Under the pieces are notes generated by a model. The model had not been told where the DNA came from. It was given only the letters and a program-made list of their open reading frames with translations, and searched no databases. From Thozetella sp. PMI_491 (taxonomy: Eukaryota; Ascomycota; Sordariomycetes; Chaetosphaeriales; Chaetosphaeriaceae): a DNA stretch of 64,000 bases. Of this stretch, positions 23,327-32,805 are shown piece after piece. Position 1 is the first letter of the stretch, and each line of letters starts with the position of its first letter. A program made the position numbers and the translations under genes. Where the stretch lies: the NCBI GenBank assembly GCA_021432635.1, contig MU270024.1, forward strand, positions 1,102,906 to 1,166,905. Reading direction: 5' to 3'.

Positions 23327-25056
23327 CTAACTTCCCTCAACACGCCAGGTGGCATTAGATATCGGTGAGGTCCACCGGTAGCCTTCTCCAAGCGAGCAGC
23401 TCGTCCCCCTGCTGTTGGTTGTGCATTGCGCCGGGGGCAAGGTTGACTGGCTTGCACCCCTAAATAGGATACTATGGGTTGTTAACGTCATACATATGTC
23501 TGCTTCCGAAAGAAAGAATGTTGAGTCTTACGGGTGTTTTGAGTCCAAGTCGTTGCATGTCCACTCAGCATCCACGTCCAGAGTATTAGTACTCGGCCGG
23601 TACCGGAAGGAGCAGTTGCGCGGTGCTACAGGCGCCTCGCCCTGCGCGAATGTGCAGGGGTACCAACTATCCTGCATGGTACCGAGCGTGATATTCGGTC
23701 GGCTGACCGCAACGGAGTGCAGGAATTCGTTGTCCTGCGTCTCCAAGACCATATCAAAGCTCACCGTGCTCGAGGTTTCTGTGCTATTGGAGGGCCTGCT
23801 CTCGATCCGGAAGTTGCTAAATCCCCAAGAAGGAGACATGATAGATGATGCAGTGCAGCCATCGGGGGTCAGGAGAGGGTCTTCGATCGAGTACGGCGGG
23901 AGTACCGTCTGGGACATGGGACTGCCGTACATGGTGAAGCGCACGCCGGTGCACTCCTGCGTTGTGGACGCTGGACCTGAGCCGCTCCCCGGACTGTGAA
24001 CTACGTTGCACTCCAGATTCATGACCATGCCTCCGGTCGCTTGTATCCGAACTCTGCGTGACTAATCAGCTGTCTAGTCGGGCTTCTTGGCTGGGTATGC
24101 TTACGGGCGTGCCTCGTCCACGTCATCGCAGAACCACGTCTGGTTGATGTTGATCCCAAAATTCGCAGGCTCAAAGCGCACATCGGTGTCGATGTGGTAC
24201 CGGCTATTCGGCCGAGGGTCACTAGTGTTGCTACAGGAAAACTGCGCCGGGGCGTTGTCGTTTCCAGGCGACAGGTGCACCAGGCATCCCACCTGGTAGC
24301 CGATAACGGGGTTGAAGAGCGTAAAGTTGAGCTGCCGAGCCCCTGCGAGATTCGAGCCTCCGCCGTCTTCGGTCCGATTTAGGTATTCTATCTTGGTCAG
24401 CTCCCACGACGGGGACCAGGCTGCGAACGCGCAGCCTGGCTTGTAATGCCCAGGAGTACCGCGGGACCAAGCCGGGGTGATGGCCACTGGCGATGAGAGG
24501 GAACCGCGGATGAGGGCGATGGGGTCGGTCTGAATGCACCCATCGATCTCAGTGCAAGTAATCAGGAACGTAGTGTTCCCCGCCGCCGTGAAGCTCATGC
24601 TAGTCGTCAACGGTTAGTGTCGGGTCTGGGGGTCTAGCTCCGCCTTCTTCTGGTGACTCACGCTTGATGGGGCTCTCGGTCATCGCAGCCCCATGTTTCG
24701 TTTACGCGAATAGTAGATTCCTGGGGCGTTACCAAGGCCCAAACCTGGGCGAAACCTCCATTGAGAACCTTTGCTTCGCAGCGACTCCAGGTGCCATTTG
24801 CCCAGGGTGCCTGGGCGTCAGTGCAATTTACAATGGCTTCCAGTCCCGTGGCGCGGTTGAGGAGTGAGAAGGAGGCACTCGCGATGTTGGTCGTCTTGTT
24901 GAGATCCGGGTATGTCTGGAAATCTTGGATAAACCAGCTTGGCGCTCTAAAAGACGCAGTCGTGCAGTTACCAGCTGCGGTCGCCTCCTGCCCGGCCACT
25001 CCTAACACAACTGTCGCCACCAGAGCAGGAATTGACAGCACTAGATAGCGAGCCAT
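23327..25056 (-). CDS. secreted protein with repeated cysteine modules, unknown family
   Basis: I read exons 25056-24662, 24599-24105, 24053-23532 and probably 23471-23327, giving 518 residues. Residues 1-22 are a signal peptide. Exons 1, 2 and 3 each encode one copy of the same module: a Pro-Ser-Trp segment (APSWFIQDF, SPSWELTKIEY, SPSWGFSNFRI), a middle strand with a Cys, and a closing WxCxD motif (ETWGCDDREP, QTWFCDDVDEARP, EWTCNDLDSKHP). All three introns interrupt at the same place just after this motif and in phase 2. Many N-x-S/T sites are present. The last exon is less certain: if its donor is not used, the protein stops at 23528 with 471 residues. I do not recognise the family. The product is extracellular, probably a glycosylated beta-rich protein. 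Confidence 0.75.
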
Positions 25057-25997
25057 GGTGAATCATAGGATGGTGCCAGAACCTCTAGCTTCGAGGGTTG
25101 GTTCCGCTTCAAAAAGTAGTACGCAAGGGCTACGGCGGCATCACGACGAGTGCGGAGCTTCACGTGTACAATGAGGACGTCACGACGACACCAGGCATGA
25201 CGGCACTTCCAATTAACAGGCCGATACTAATTGCATTTGCCGGTCAAAATGCAATATCGACCTGGTTAACCACGGCCAATTGATATAGCGTGCGCCATAG
25301 ACAGGGTTCAGTGGTCCTCAGGACCCTCTTGCCGCTTCCGCGGGTGAATTGCACAAGCCTATGAGGTTTCCACCTCGAGGCGATGCAGGCACTTAAGAAG
25401 GTCCACCTAAGCCGCCTCGTTTGCGCAAGAGTCAATCAAGAGCTGCAGAATGATGCTCGCGTGGCTGCTGGAGGGATTAACAACGCAGAGGCCCGACTGT
25501 ACCGAGATATATGAGCAAGCTCTCTCTCTCTTTATGGATGCATGTACAGTGTGTATCTGTATCTGATAAGGCACCATGGAGACGTAGCTCCCTATCTAGG
25601 CTATCTTGCCTTGGCTCGCCAGGCCAATCACCCTAGTCTGAATAAGAGACTTTTCCTGCATTGCAGACTAACTTTTAGGCCCTCATCACTGGCATTCCTC
25701 CTGGTCCCCCACATCTCTGGCCGCCGCATAGAGCCGAGCAAGCCGAGGAACGAGAACCGAGGCCCACTACGGCAGAGCCCGACATCGGCCGGCGCGGGCT
25801 TAGCCTGCCCCAGCGACGGGGATGACCCGAATTGAAAGACTCAAATTGCCACTCGGCGCCGAGCCCCGATGCGGCGTTATCTTGTACAACCTTCGGAGTC
25901 TCTCCCCCACTCACAAAACCCACCAACATAGTCACGTATCTATGACGCACCGTAGACAGGCTTGAACACCACCGCAGACCAGGACGACGACGACAAG
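25057..25997. other. divergent intergenic region
   Basis: This spacer lies between the starts of the module-repeat secreted protein gene (minus) and the PNPOx-like gene (plus). It includes a CT dinucleotide run near 25521. No gene is recognised. Confidence 0.4.
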
Positions 25998-26997
25998 ATG
26001 GGAGTCTTTTACGAGGCGATTCCGGATTCCCTGCGGGACTGGATCCTCGCGCAAAAGATGTTTTGGGTGGCCACAGCTCCGCTCTCAGGCAAGGGGCACG
26101 TCAACGTCTCTCCCAAGGGAGGCCAGCACTTCGGCCTCGTCGGCAACAACATCTTCTGGTATCTCGAGCTCACTGGTAGCGGCTGCGAGACGCTTGCCCA
26201 CCTGCATGAGAAGGGGAACGGCCGGATCACCATCATGCTGAACGCATTCGAGGGCGCGCCCAAGATTATCCGCATCTGGGGCAAGGGTAAGGGAAAATCA
26301 TCCCGGGCAGGCGCCGACATGCTTCGCGACTGTGTACATTGAGTCTAATGCATCTAGGCCGTCCGCTCGAGGCTCAGTCGCCCGAATTCGACGCCTTCGT
26401 TGAGAAGCACCAGGTGCAAACCCTACCCGGGACCAGGTCGATCATCCTCGTCGACATCCACCAGGTCGGATCGTCCTGCGGCTGGTCAGTGCCGTTCTAT
26501 GAGTTCAAGTCCCACCGGGACCAGCTTACCGTGCATTGGGAGAGGAAGGACAAGAGGTTCCGGGAAGGCAAGGATAAGGAGACCATGGACATGTAGGACC
26601 CCATGCCCTCCCCCAATAGTTTCGCTGCAGTCCCATCTCACAGCGATGCAGGTATTGGGCCCACAAGAGCCAGTTCAGCATGGATGGGCTCCCTGGCATG
26701 AAGCGGGGAGTTGAGTACGGCAAGCTCGGAAAGGTCGAGCCGATCAAGAAAATGATCGGCCCGCTGGCGCCAAAGAACCAGCACCCGGGCATGCAGAGCC
26801 CCGCCGCGGAAACCCTTTTGCTTGTGTTTCTGAGCTTCGCTCTCGGCGTCATCTTCGCCCAGTACGGCAGTACAATGTTCTCGGCTACTACCGGCTTGCG
26901 CGAGCTCATTGCTCCCCGGACCCTAAACACGACGGCCATGGAATGGCTCGAGGGACTGCCCATGGCTGTGCGTGAGGCTGTTGCCTCGATTCTGTAA
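25998..26997 (+). CDS. PNPOx-like flavin-fold protein with C-terminal membrane segment
   Basis: Exons 25998-26286, 26358-26592 and 26652-26997 give 289 residues. The N-terminal two thirds match the pyridoxamine 5'-phosphate oxidase-like split-barrel fold: MFWVATAPLSGKGHVNVSPKG is the first strand-turn-strand, followed by FWYLELTGSGCETLAHL and GRITIMLNAFEGAPKIIRIWG. The family member CGWSVPFYEF segment follows. The last exon adds YWAHKSQFSMDGLPGMK and a hydrophobic span (about 235-255, TLLLVFLSFALGVIFAQYG), which suggests a tail anchor. Fungal proteins of this group are annotated as pyridoxamine phosphate oxidase family, but the true activity is unknown; FMN or heme binding is likely. I chose the ATG at 25998 because the upstream frame lacks an ATG. 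Intron 1 is 71 bp and intron 2 is 59 bp. Confidence 0.88.
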
Positions 26998-27804
26998 ACG
27001 CGAATTTGTGCTTTGTGCTGTTAACCTGATATGTGGTTGGGCGATCTGAGCCTACCGTTCGTAGGTCATCTCCCTCTAGGAAGAACTTAGCTATGTGTGA
27101 AAAGCTCGGGGTGGGTGGCATTTTGTCCCTTGCTGAGCTGTTGCGCTGGAAGAGGTCCAACGCCTTAGATAACTCCCAGACTTTGTTCCTGAATTCTACA
27201 AATCTCCTTGTGTACCAGCCTCGTATCCTAGGATCTTTTTACGATGTTGTCGTATGAGCTATAACAACAGGAAATGCCTTACCTTGTACAATGTCCTCAA
27301 ACACGACGATCTGAAAGTACTGACATAACAGTTTGGTGGCAGGTGCCGGCACTCGAGTTTTGAAGACCTCATTCATTCATTCCTACGAGAATATATTCAT
27401 GCATCAAATCGGTGTGGCGGGGCAAATCTCGGGCTTTCTGTGAAGACCGAAGAGCGAGCATAATGCCAGAGTTGTAAACAGAATTGGGCTTCCTCGCCAC
27501 TCGGTGATTGATGATTGCGGTTAGGCAGCATCTGCATTACATCCGACTACTCAGTGTAGTTGGACAAGGCGGCTCTATTGGCACAAAGTCGATGGCAGCA
27601 CGCAACTTTGCTAGTTGAGAACGAGAGAGGATGCCTAATGATGAGGACGATGCTAGTGAATGAAAAAGATATAAGTGCTGATATCTCCCGGATGTTGCTG
27701 CTTTGGCTGCTCTTGCGCACGCACAGGTGAAGAATCCATATTAGCAATTGCTTCTTCATAGTCAAGCACGAAATTTTGATCGACCGAGAATTTCTACATC
27801 TGAC
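26998..27804. other. intergenic, no gene recognised
   Basis: AT-rich spacer between the PNPOx-like gene and the catalase-related pseudogene, both on the plus strand. Nothing coding is seen. Confidence 0.4.
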
Positions 27805-28863
27805 ATGTCTTACCTGGAAGACCACAAGGCTACTGAGACCAGCCACGAGACTGGACATGTAATGCCCTCAATACCCGCACCACAGCCAGGATTCCGTGCT
27901 GGTAAGACTACCCATGGGTCTGGATCTGTAAACTAACATGGGAATTTCACACGAATGACTAATATTTACTAAGGCCATGCTAAGGGGATTCTGCTAGATG
28001 GTGTCTTTACGCCTTCTGCGGAAGCGAAAATACTATCTAAGGCGGCGCACTTCAACGAACCCTACACCCCTGTTACAGTTCGCTTTTCATCATCCACCGG
28101 CAACCACGACATTGCTGACTCCGACCCACACGGTAACCCGCGTTGATTGCTCTTCGCTTTCACCTGGCCGACAAGCCAAGGCGTGTTCATACGGTTATCG
28201 TTGGTAAGGTACCCGGCAAACCCCTGCCGAACTTGAAAAGCAAGACACTAACATTCCACATTCCTTCTATAAGCCCATAGCATAGACGGCACTCCCGGCA
28301 GCAACGGAGAAGAAGCAGTCGGCTTTTTCGGTGCATTGAGAAGCGGCAGTACCCAAGAGTATCTCACATCTCACCCCAAGGCAGCCGCTTTCATGGCAAT
28401 TCCGAGGCCCTTCCCCGATAGCCTCGCGCGCCAGCGATAATACGCCGCCAATACCTTCAAGTTTGTGGCCGCTTCGGGTGCCGAAACGCTGATACGGTAC
28501 CGTATCGAACCCGTCGCCGGTGCAGAGGACATCAGCCCCGAGGAAGCAGCTGCCAGCGGCTCCGACTATTTGTTCGGCGAAATACCGGGGCTTCTCGACA
28601 AAGGACCCATCGAGTTTGACCTGACGGTACAGGTGGCTGAGGAGGGCGATGTTACAAACGACAGCTTCGTCAAGTGGCCCGAGACCAGGAAGGTGGTGAC
28701 TCTAGGTAGGATCAGCCTCGAAAAGGTTTCGGAGGATAATGCGGCAAGACAGAAGTATATGATCTTTGATCTGGTGCCCAAGGTCGATGGTGTTGAGCTC
28801 TCAGACGATTCACTGCCACAGTACCGCGCAGGTATATATCTTTGCCAGCGGTCTACAGCATAG
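27805..28863 (+). pseudogene. catalase-related peroxidase (srpA-like), broken
   Basis: The remnant keeps the exon structure of a small heme catalase-like peroxidase: exon 1 27805-27901, exon 2 27974-28203, exon 3 28274-28863. Homology is clear from GHAKGILLDGVFTPSAEAK (with the distal His), VTVRFSSSTGNHDI, DKPRRVHTVIV, SIDGTPGSNGEEAVGFFGALR, NTFKFVAASGAETLIRYRI and AEEGDVTNDSFVKWPETR. Two lesions are visible. A one-base loss near 28143 shifts the frame between HGNPR and IALRFHLAD. A TAA at 28438-28440 replaces what should be a Tyr codon before YAANTFKF. The C-terminal half is otherwise open to 28863 and ends with YRAGIYLCQRS. Two independent lesions argue for a true pseudogene, though assembly error is possible. 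Confidence 0.85.
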
Positions 28864-29061
28864 AAACGCCTAAAGCCAGATGGACTCACATTTCTCCTTG
28901 CTACAGTGCTCAGATTGATGATACAATTTCATGCTTAAACCCGCCCAGCTACCTTTTCACAATACGGTACATTTTGTGTTGTGAAACAAATCATTTCCTA
29001 TCCTTCCTCGGCCGATTGCTACTAGACAGGTTAATTTTCCTGTGCTGATTACTCATTTAGC

Positions 29062-30036
29062 TCAAAGCTTCCTCTCGACTCTACCCTGTCCCCCTAACTT
29101 CTCAAAAGCTTCGCAAGCCTCTTCCCAGGCCGTGTTTCCCGCGTAGAGCTTGCTCTGCAGATAAGCCCATGTCATTCTCTGTACTAACCCCAGCCGCTCT
29201 GGAGCCGAGTCATCCCCTTCGGCCGCATCCCATCCGCTAAGACCTCCAAGTCCATGCTTGGCGCCCTTGAGCTCAAGCAAATCCTTGGGTCCCGGGGCAA
29301 GCCGGTACGCGTCCGCGTGCCAGTCCGCCCCTCGTGTCGTCAAGTGGGGGCTGACATCCTCATCGCCGTACACCACCAATGCAGGCCCCGTCATCGCGCT
29401 GAAATCCGTCCCAAGGAACGGTACGAGTACGTTTTTCCCCACGTCAGAGAGCTCCGAGCTGTCGCCAATGCCGCCTAGGATGATCCCCGCCTTGATGCGC
29501 GGTTCGGGCTTGCTCCATGTGGAGCCATCCCTCGGGTCCGTGTTTCTGGCACCAAGAAGCAGGTTGACTGTGAGAGAGCCTGCGGAGTGACCGGCGACTG
29601 CGACACGGGAGCGGTCTAGCCGGCCGCTGAGTCCCGGCACACTCGACTCAATGGTGTCGAGATTGTCGAGAATTAGCACCATATCATCGGTCCGCTGCTG
29701 CCAGAAGAGCTCTTGGCCCGCCGGTGCCTTCAGGCCCAAGAAGCCTGCGCTCAAGTGCGTCGGCTGGATGACTGCAAAGCCGTGGGCAGCCCAGAACTCA
29801 GCAAGGGGTGCGTAGCCCTCCAGCGAGTTGAGCCAGTTGCTACGGCCCTGGCCATGTGCAAGGAGGATAATTGGTAAAGGGCTATTTCCAGCCGTGGGAA
29901 ATGTAATACGCAGCTCGAGATTTGTGAGACGTCCAGGTGTGTCAAGGACGAGAGGGCTGAAGGAGAGAATAGGGCTGCTGTCATTGACTGGAATCTTGGC
30001 AGCAGCGCCAATGAGAATGTGGTCGCCGCTATGCAT
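29062..30036 (-). CDS. alpha/beta hydrolase, PAF-acetylhydrolase/chlorophyllase-like
   Basis: An intronless frame of 324 residues encodes a soluble alpha/beta hydrolase. The oxyanion loop is HGQG at 61-64, the nucleophile elbow is GHSAGS with Ser151, the acid is probably Asp225 or Asp227 in YGDEDVSPH, and the catalytic His is His261 in GAKHGLGG. The order and spacing fit the platelet-activating-factor acetylhydrolase/chlorophyllase-like superfamily. There is no signal peptide, so it should be cytoplasmic. The start at 30036 leaves an N-terminal beta strand of normal length. It lies beside the secreted metallo-beta-lactamase-fold gene on the same strand, 415 bp apart. The substrate is probably an ester, but it cannot be named. 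Confidence 0.88.
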   Translation of the reverse strand: MHSGDHILIGAAAKIPVNDSSPILSFSPLVLDTPGRLTNLELRITFPTAGNSPLPIILLAHGQGRSNWLNSLEGYAPLAEFWAAHGFAVIQPTHLSAGFLGLKAPAGQELFWQQRTDDMVLILDNLDTIESSVPGLSGRLDRSRVAVAGHSAGSLTVNLLLGARNTDPRDGSTWSKPEPRIKAGIILGGIGDSSELSDVGKNVLVPFLGTDFSAMTGPALVVYGDEDVSPHLTTRGADWHADAYRLAPGPKDLLELKGAKHGLGGLSGWDAAEGDDSAPERLGLVQRMTWAYLQSKLYAGNTAWEEACEAFEKLGGQGRVERKL

Positions 30037-30451
30037 CGTGCTAGATCTTTGTTCACCTTATGGAAACTAGTGCAAAGACACAATAGATGCTGTTATACTT
30101 TTTTTATAGTAATAATTTTTCTATGGGCGCTTCATTTATATACGCTCATTAACTCGTCTCGTGGACTAAATAAGTAGTAGGGCGACATGACATCTTTATC
30201 CTAATGAGGAAAATCTCACGAGGTCGGAGTTTAGCTCGGTTCTATGGACTAAGGATTTTACACGTTCCATCGGCCATTGCGCCACGCACAGATGCCGGAC
30301 TTAGGCTTTATACTGACGTTGCCAAAATTTGAAATATTCATTGACGGCTTAGTCGGAGGTCTTCTAGTAACGGCTGGGCATGCATGTGGGTGTTTGTCTT
30401 GGCGGTGCTCTTCCTATCGATGGGTATCTAGATAACTAGGTACCTTATACA
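30037..30451. other. intergenic, tandem same-strand genes
   Basis: This AT-rich interval holds the promoter of the alpha/beta hydrolase gene and the 3' end of the metallo-beta-lactamase-fold gene. No gene is seen. Confidence 0.4.
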
Positions 30452-31474
30452 TTAACTGCCGAAGGGTCCTTGAACGTCAAACTCTAGCCTCATTGAGTCC
30501 ACCATCCTGAAAGCGCTCTCGGCACCCCATACGTCTGTCCCAGCCAAGATATTCTGCCACTTGGTGTTAGTTTTATTTCCGCAGTAGTCGGCGAAGGCTA
30601 CTAGAGCGGTCCGGATCCAGGCATTAGGATTGTCCGGGTTGGCAGCCTCGGCCTCGGGCAGGATCACTTGTCCAGAAATGGGGTTGGTGGCATTCGGTGG
30701 CGATGCACCAAGCAAAAATGCTTCAATGCAGTTTGCCTTGAGATCTAAGGCGTAATCTCGGGAATTCTCCACGTCCTTCCGGTTGCCCGAGCGGGTGAGA
30801 TGGCCTCCAATATAGTGATTGAAGTCGTACTGTAGGGCGTAGTCGTGAGCCTTGATGTAACCCGGGACGTCCTCGGCCCAGCCAATGTACCCGTAGGGGG
30901 CCCAGCCGGGGAAAACAATGTCGACTAGCATCAGCACCTTTTGCACAGGAGCGTAAATATAGATGTTTCCTGGATGGTGATTCGGGCCGTGATACTTTAG
31001 TTCCAGCGTCTGGTTGCCAACAGTGAGGGTGTACTCCTGGTCAAAGACCGGTTCCGGCAGAGGACGATGAGAATCGGCTTCCGCAGCGAGGTAACCTTTG
31101 GTGAGACTATGAGAGATGCGTTTGGCGTTGGAAGGAAGAATATAGGTGGCACCGGTGTGATCAGCGTGCGAGTGGCTATAGACATAGTGCGTGATGGGGA
31201 TGTCGGTTATGTTGCCGATGGCATACAGCAGCCCATAGCCAATGCTTACAGGGGCGTCGACAACAATGACCCCGTGGGTTGAAACCAGAACCATGGACTG
31301 ATACTTGTTGTCGGTGACCATGTAAGACCCCCCTCCGAACGCCTCAACTCGATAGCCATCTGTATTTAGTGCAGGGCCTACGGCTTGAGGCGGGACGGGA
31401 AGGTAAGTCGGCACAGCTGTGGCCAATACGCTGACCGGCCATAACCATAAGATAGCAGCAGCGGCTTTTAGCAT
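30452..31474 (-). CDS. secreted metallo-beta-lactamase-fold hydrolase
   Basis: An intronless frame of 340 residues encodes a metallo-beta-lactamase-fold protein with an N-terminal signal peptide (about 1-20, MLKAAAAILWLWPVSVLATA). The zinc motif HSHADH lies at 101-106 (H101, H103, D105, H106). Further ligands are expected at His166 or His167 in GPNHHPGN, Asp185 in MLVDIVFPG and the His in HYIGGHLTR. The C-terminal quarter (LKANCIEAFL onward) is helical and typical of fungal secreted members. The protein acts outside the cell or in the secretory path. Fungal members have been linked to lactone or beta-lactam breakdown in some cases, but nothing here fixes the substrate. A TATAAATA element lies 83 bp upstream. 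Confidence 0.9.
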   Translation of the reverse strand: MLKAAAAILWLWPVSVLATAVPTYLPVPPQAVGPALNTDGYRVEAFGGGSYMVTDNKYQSMVLVSTHGVIVVDAPVSIGYGLLYAIGNITDIPITHYVYSHSHADHTGATYILPSNAKRISHSLTKGYLAAEADSHRPLPEPVFDQEYTLTVGNQTLELKYHGPNHHPGNIYIYAPVQKVLMLVDIVFPGWAPYGYIGWAEDVPGYIKAHDYALQYDFNHYIGGHLTRSGNRKDVENSRDYALDLKANCIEAFLLGASPPNATNPISGQVILPEAEAANPDNPNAWIRTALVAFADYCGNKTNTKWQNILAGTDVWGAESAFRMVDSMRLEFDVQGPFGS

Positions 31475-31556
31475 CGTGAAGGTTTATTGGTGCTCACAGG
31501 TAAGATGGTGATTCCTTCGATCCCAGGAACTACATGGTAACTGCGGAAGCTGGCTT

Positions 31557-31564
31557 TATTTATA
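31557..31564 (-). promoter_or_regulatory. TATA box of the metallo-beta-lactamase-fold gene
   Basis: The minus strand reads TATAAATA 83 bp before the start codon at 31474, an ordinary fungal promoter spacing. Confidence 0.5.
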
Positions 31565-32805
31565 CGAATTCGAAGCTTTCCCATCTGTACAGCGCATTTG
31601 TGCAGCCAACTCTACACGATCAAATTACCGAGATCTGTGAAAACAACCAGTTAGCTTCTCGTTTAACAGGAAATGCTTTGTAACTATCCTCACTATAGAT
31701 CTCACATCCCGATTCCTCCCTCTCAGGGTGACGCAAGGTTGGGCGCCTAGTCAGCAACCTACGTGTGGAATTGCCCGCGTCTGCACTCCGTGATTGAGAG
31801 CATCGTACAGCTTCGCGGAGTTGGACTATTCGGGCCATATGTAGATTTTTAAGCGGGCCGCGCATACCGGCACCTTGGACAGTTTTAGAAAGTCAAACGC
31901 TCCATTGGTTGGCAGGAAGTAACCCTTGCACTTAACCCTTTTATCGTCAGACGAGATTTTCCCCAATCCAGAAAGACATTTTCCCAGTTTCAAGCAATGT
32001 TGAACAGCACACCCACTGAAAATAACCATGCGGGGAGGAACTAGTACAATACATTCTCGATTTGCGAGCGCAACCCAATCTTGGGGTTGATATATGAACA
32101 CTATTGGCCGGGTTTTGACACAGTCAGTAAACCAATTTTGCATGTGTTGGAGTCCTTAATCTAGACCCAGCCAACCAGCCTATATAGAGGTTTTGCAGAT
32201 GCATTTTATCAATGTAAGGAGGTTTTGGCGCTAAGATTCCTACCATCTGCTAGTTCAAAGGTCTTTAAGATCAGCATTACGGGAAGGCTGTAGCACGATC
32301 TGGTCAATATCGCCGCTCAACTCATCATTAATAAGCCGAATCCTGCGGTTATCGTTGCTCTACGCCTGTAGCACCAGCACTGGAGCGAGCCCTGCTTCTT
32401 GAGCGGTTGCGGAGGATGTAGTCGGGTTGCTGGGCGGCTAGTTAACTGTATGACTGCATAACTAAGCCTAACATGAACATCTGACCAAACCAAGTAAATT
32501 TTAGCTCTGGGATTTCACTAAAAGTGCCTTTACTTCCATACTTCAGCTATCAATATAGGCTGGCTGGCGTCTAAGCTGCGATTCAATGAGTTGGGTTGTA
32601 CACATTCCAACGGAGGACTAGCTCCCGTCGCAGCAGGTCAATTAGGCACACAATATCTCAGGTGTTGCATTAGGTCTACGAGTCCCGTGACCACCAGCCT
32701 CGTTGCCCATCTTCCCCTCTCCACGCTGCCACGTCGGCTGTGGCCAGACCTCTATTAGCAACGCGACAAAAAACTTATCGTATATTGGTCTGCATACTAG
32801 CCAGA
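31565..32805. other. intergenic, divergent promoters
   Basis: The interval separates the metallo-beta-lactamase-fold gene (minus) from the NLR gene (plus). A 105-codon minus-strand frame at 31826-32143 has no recognisable motif. Nothing else is seen. Confidence 0.4.
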
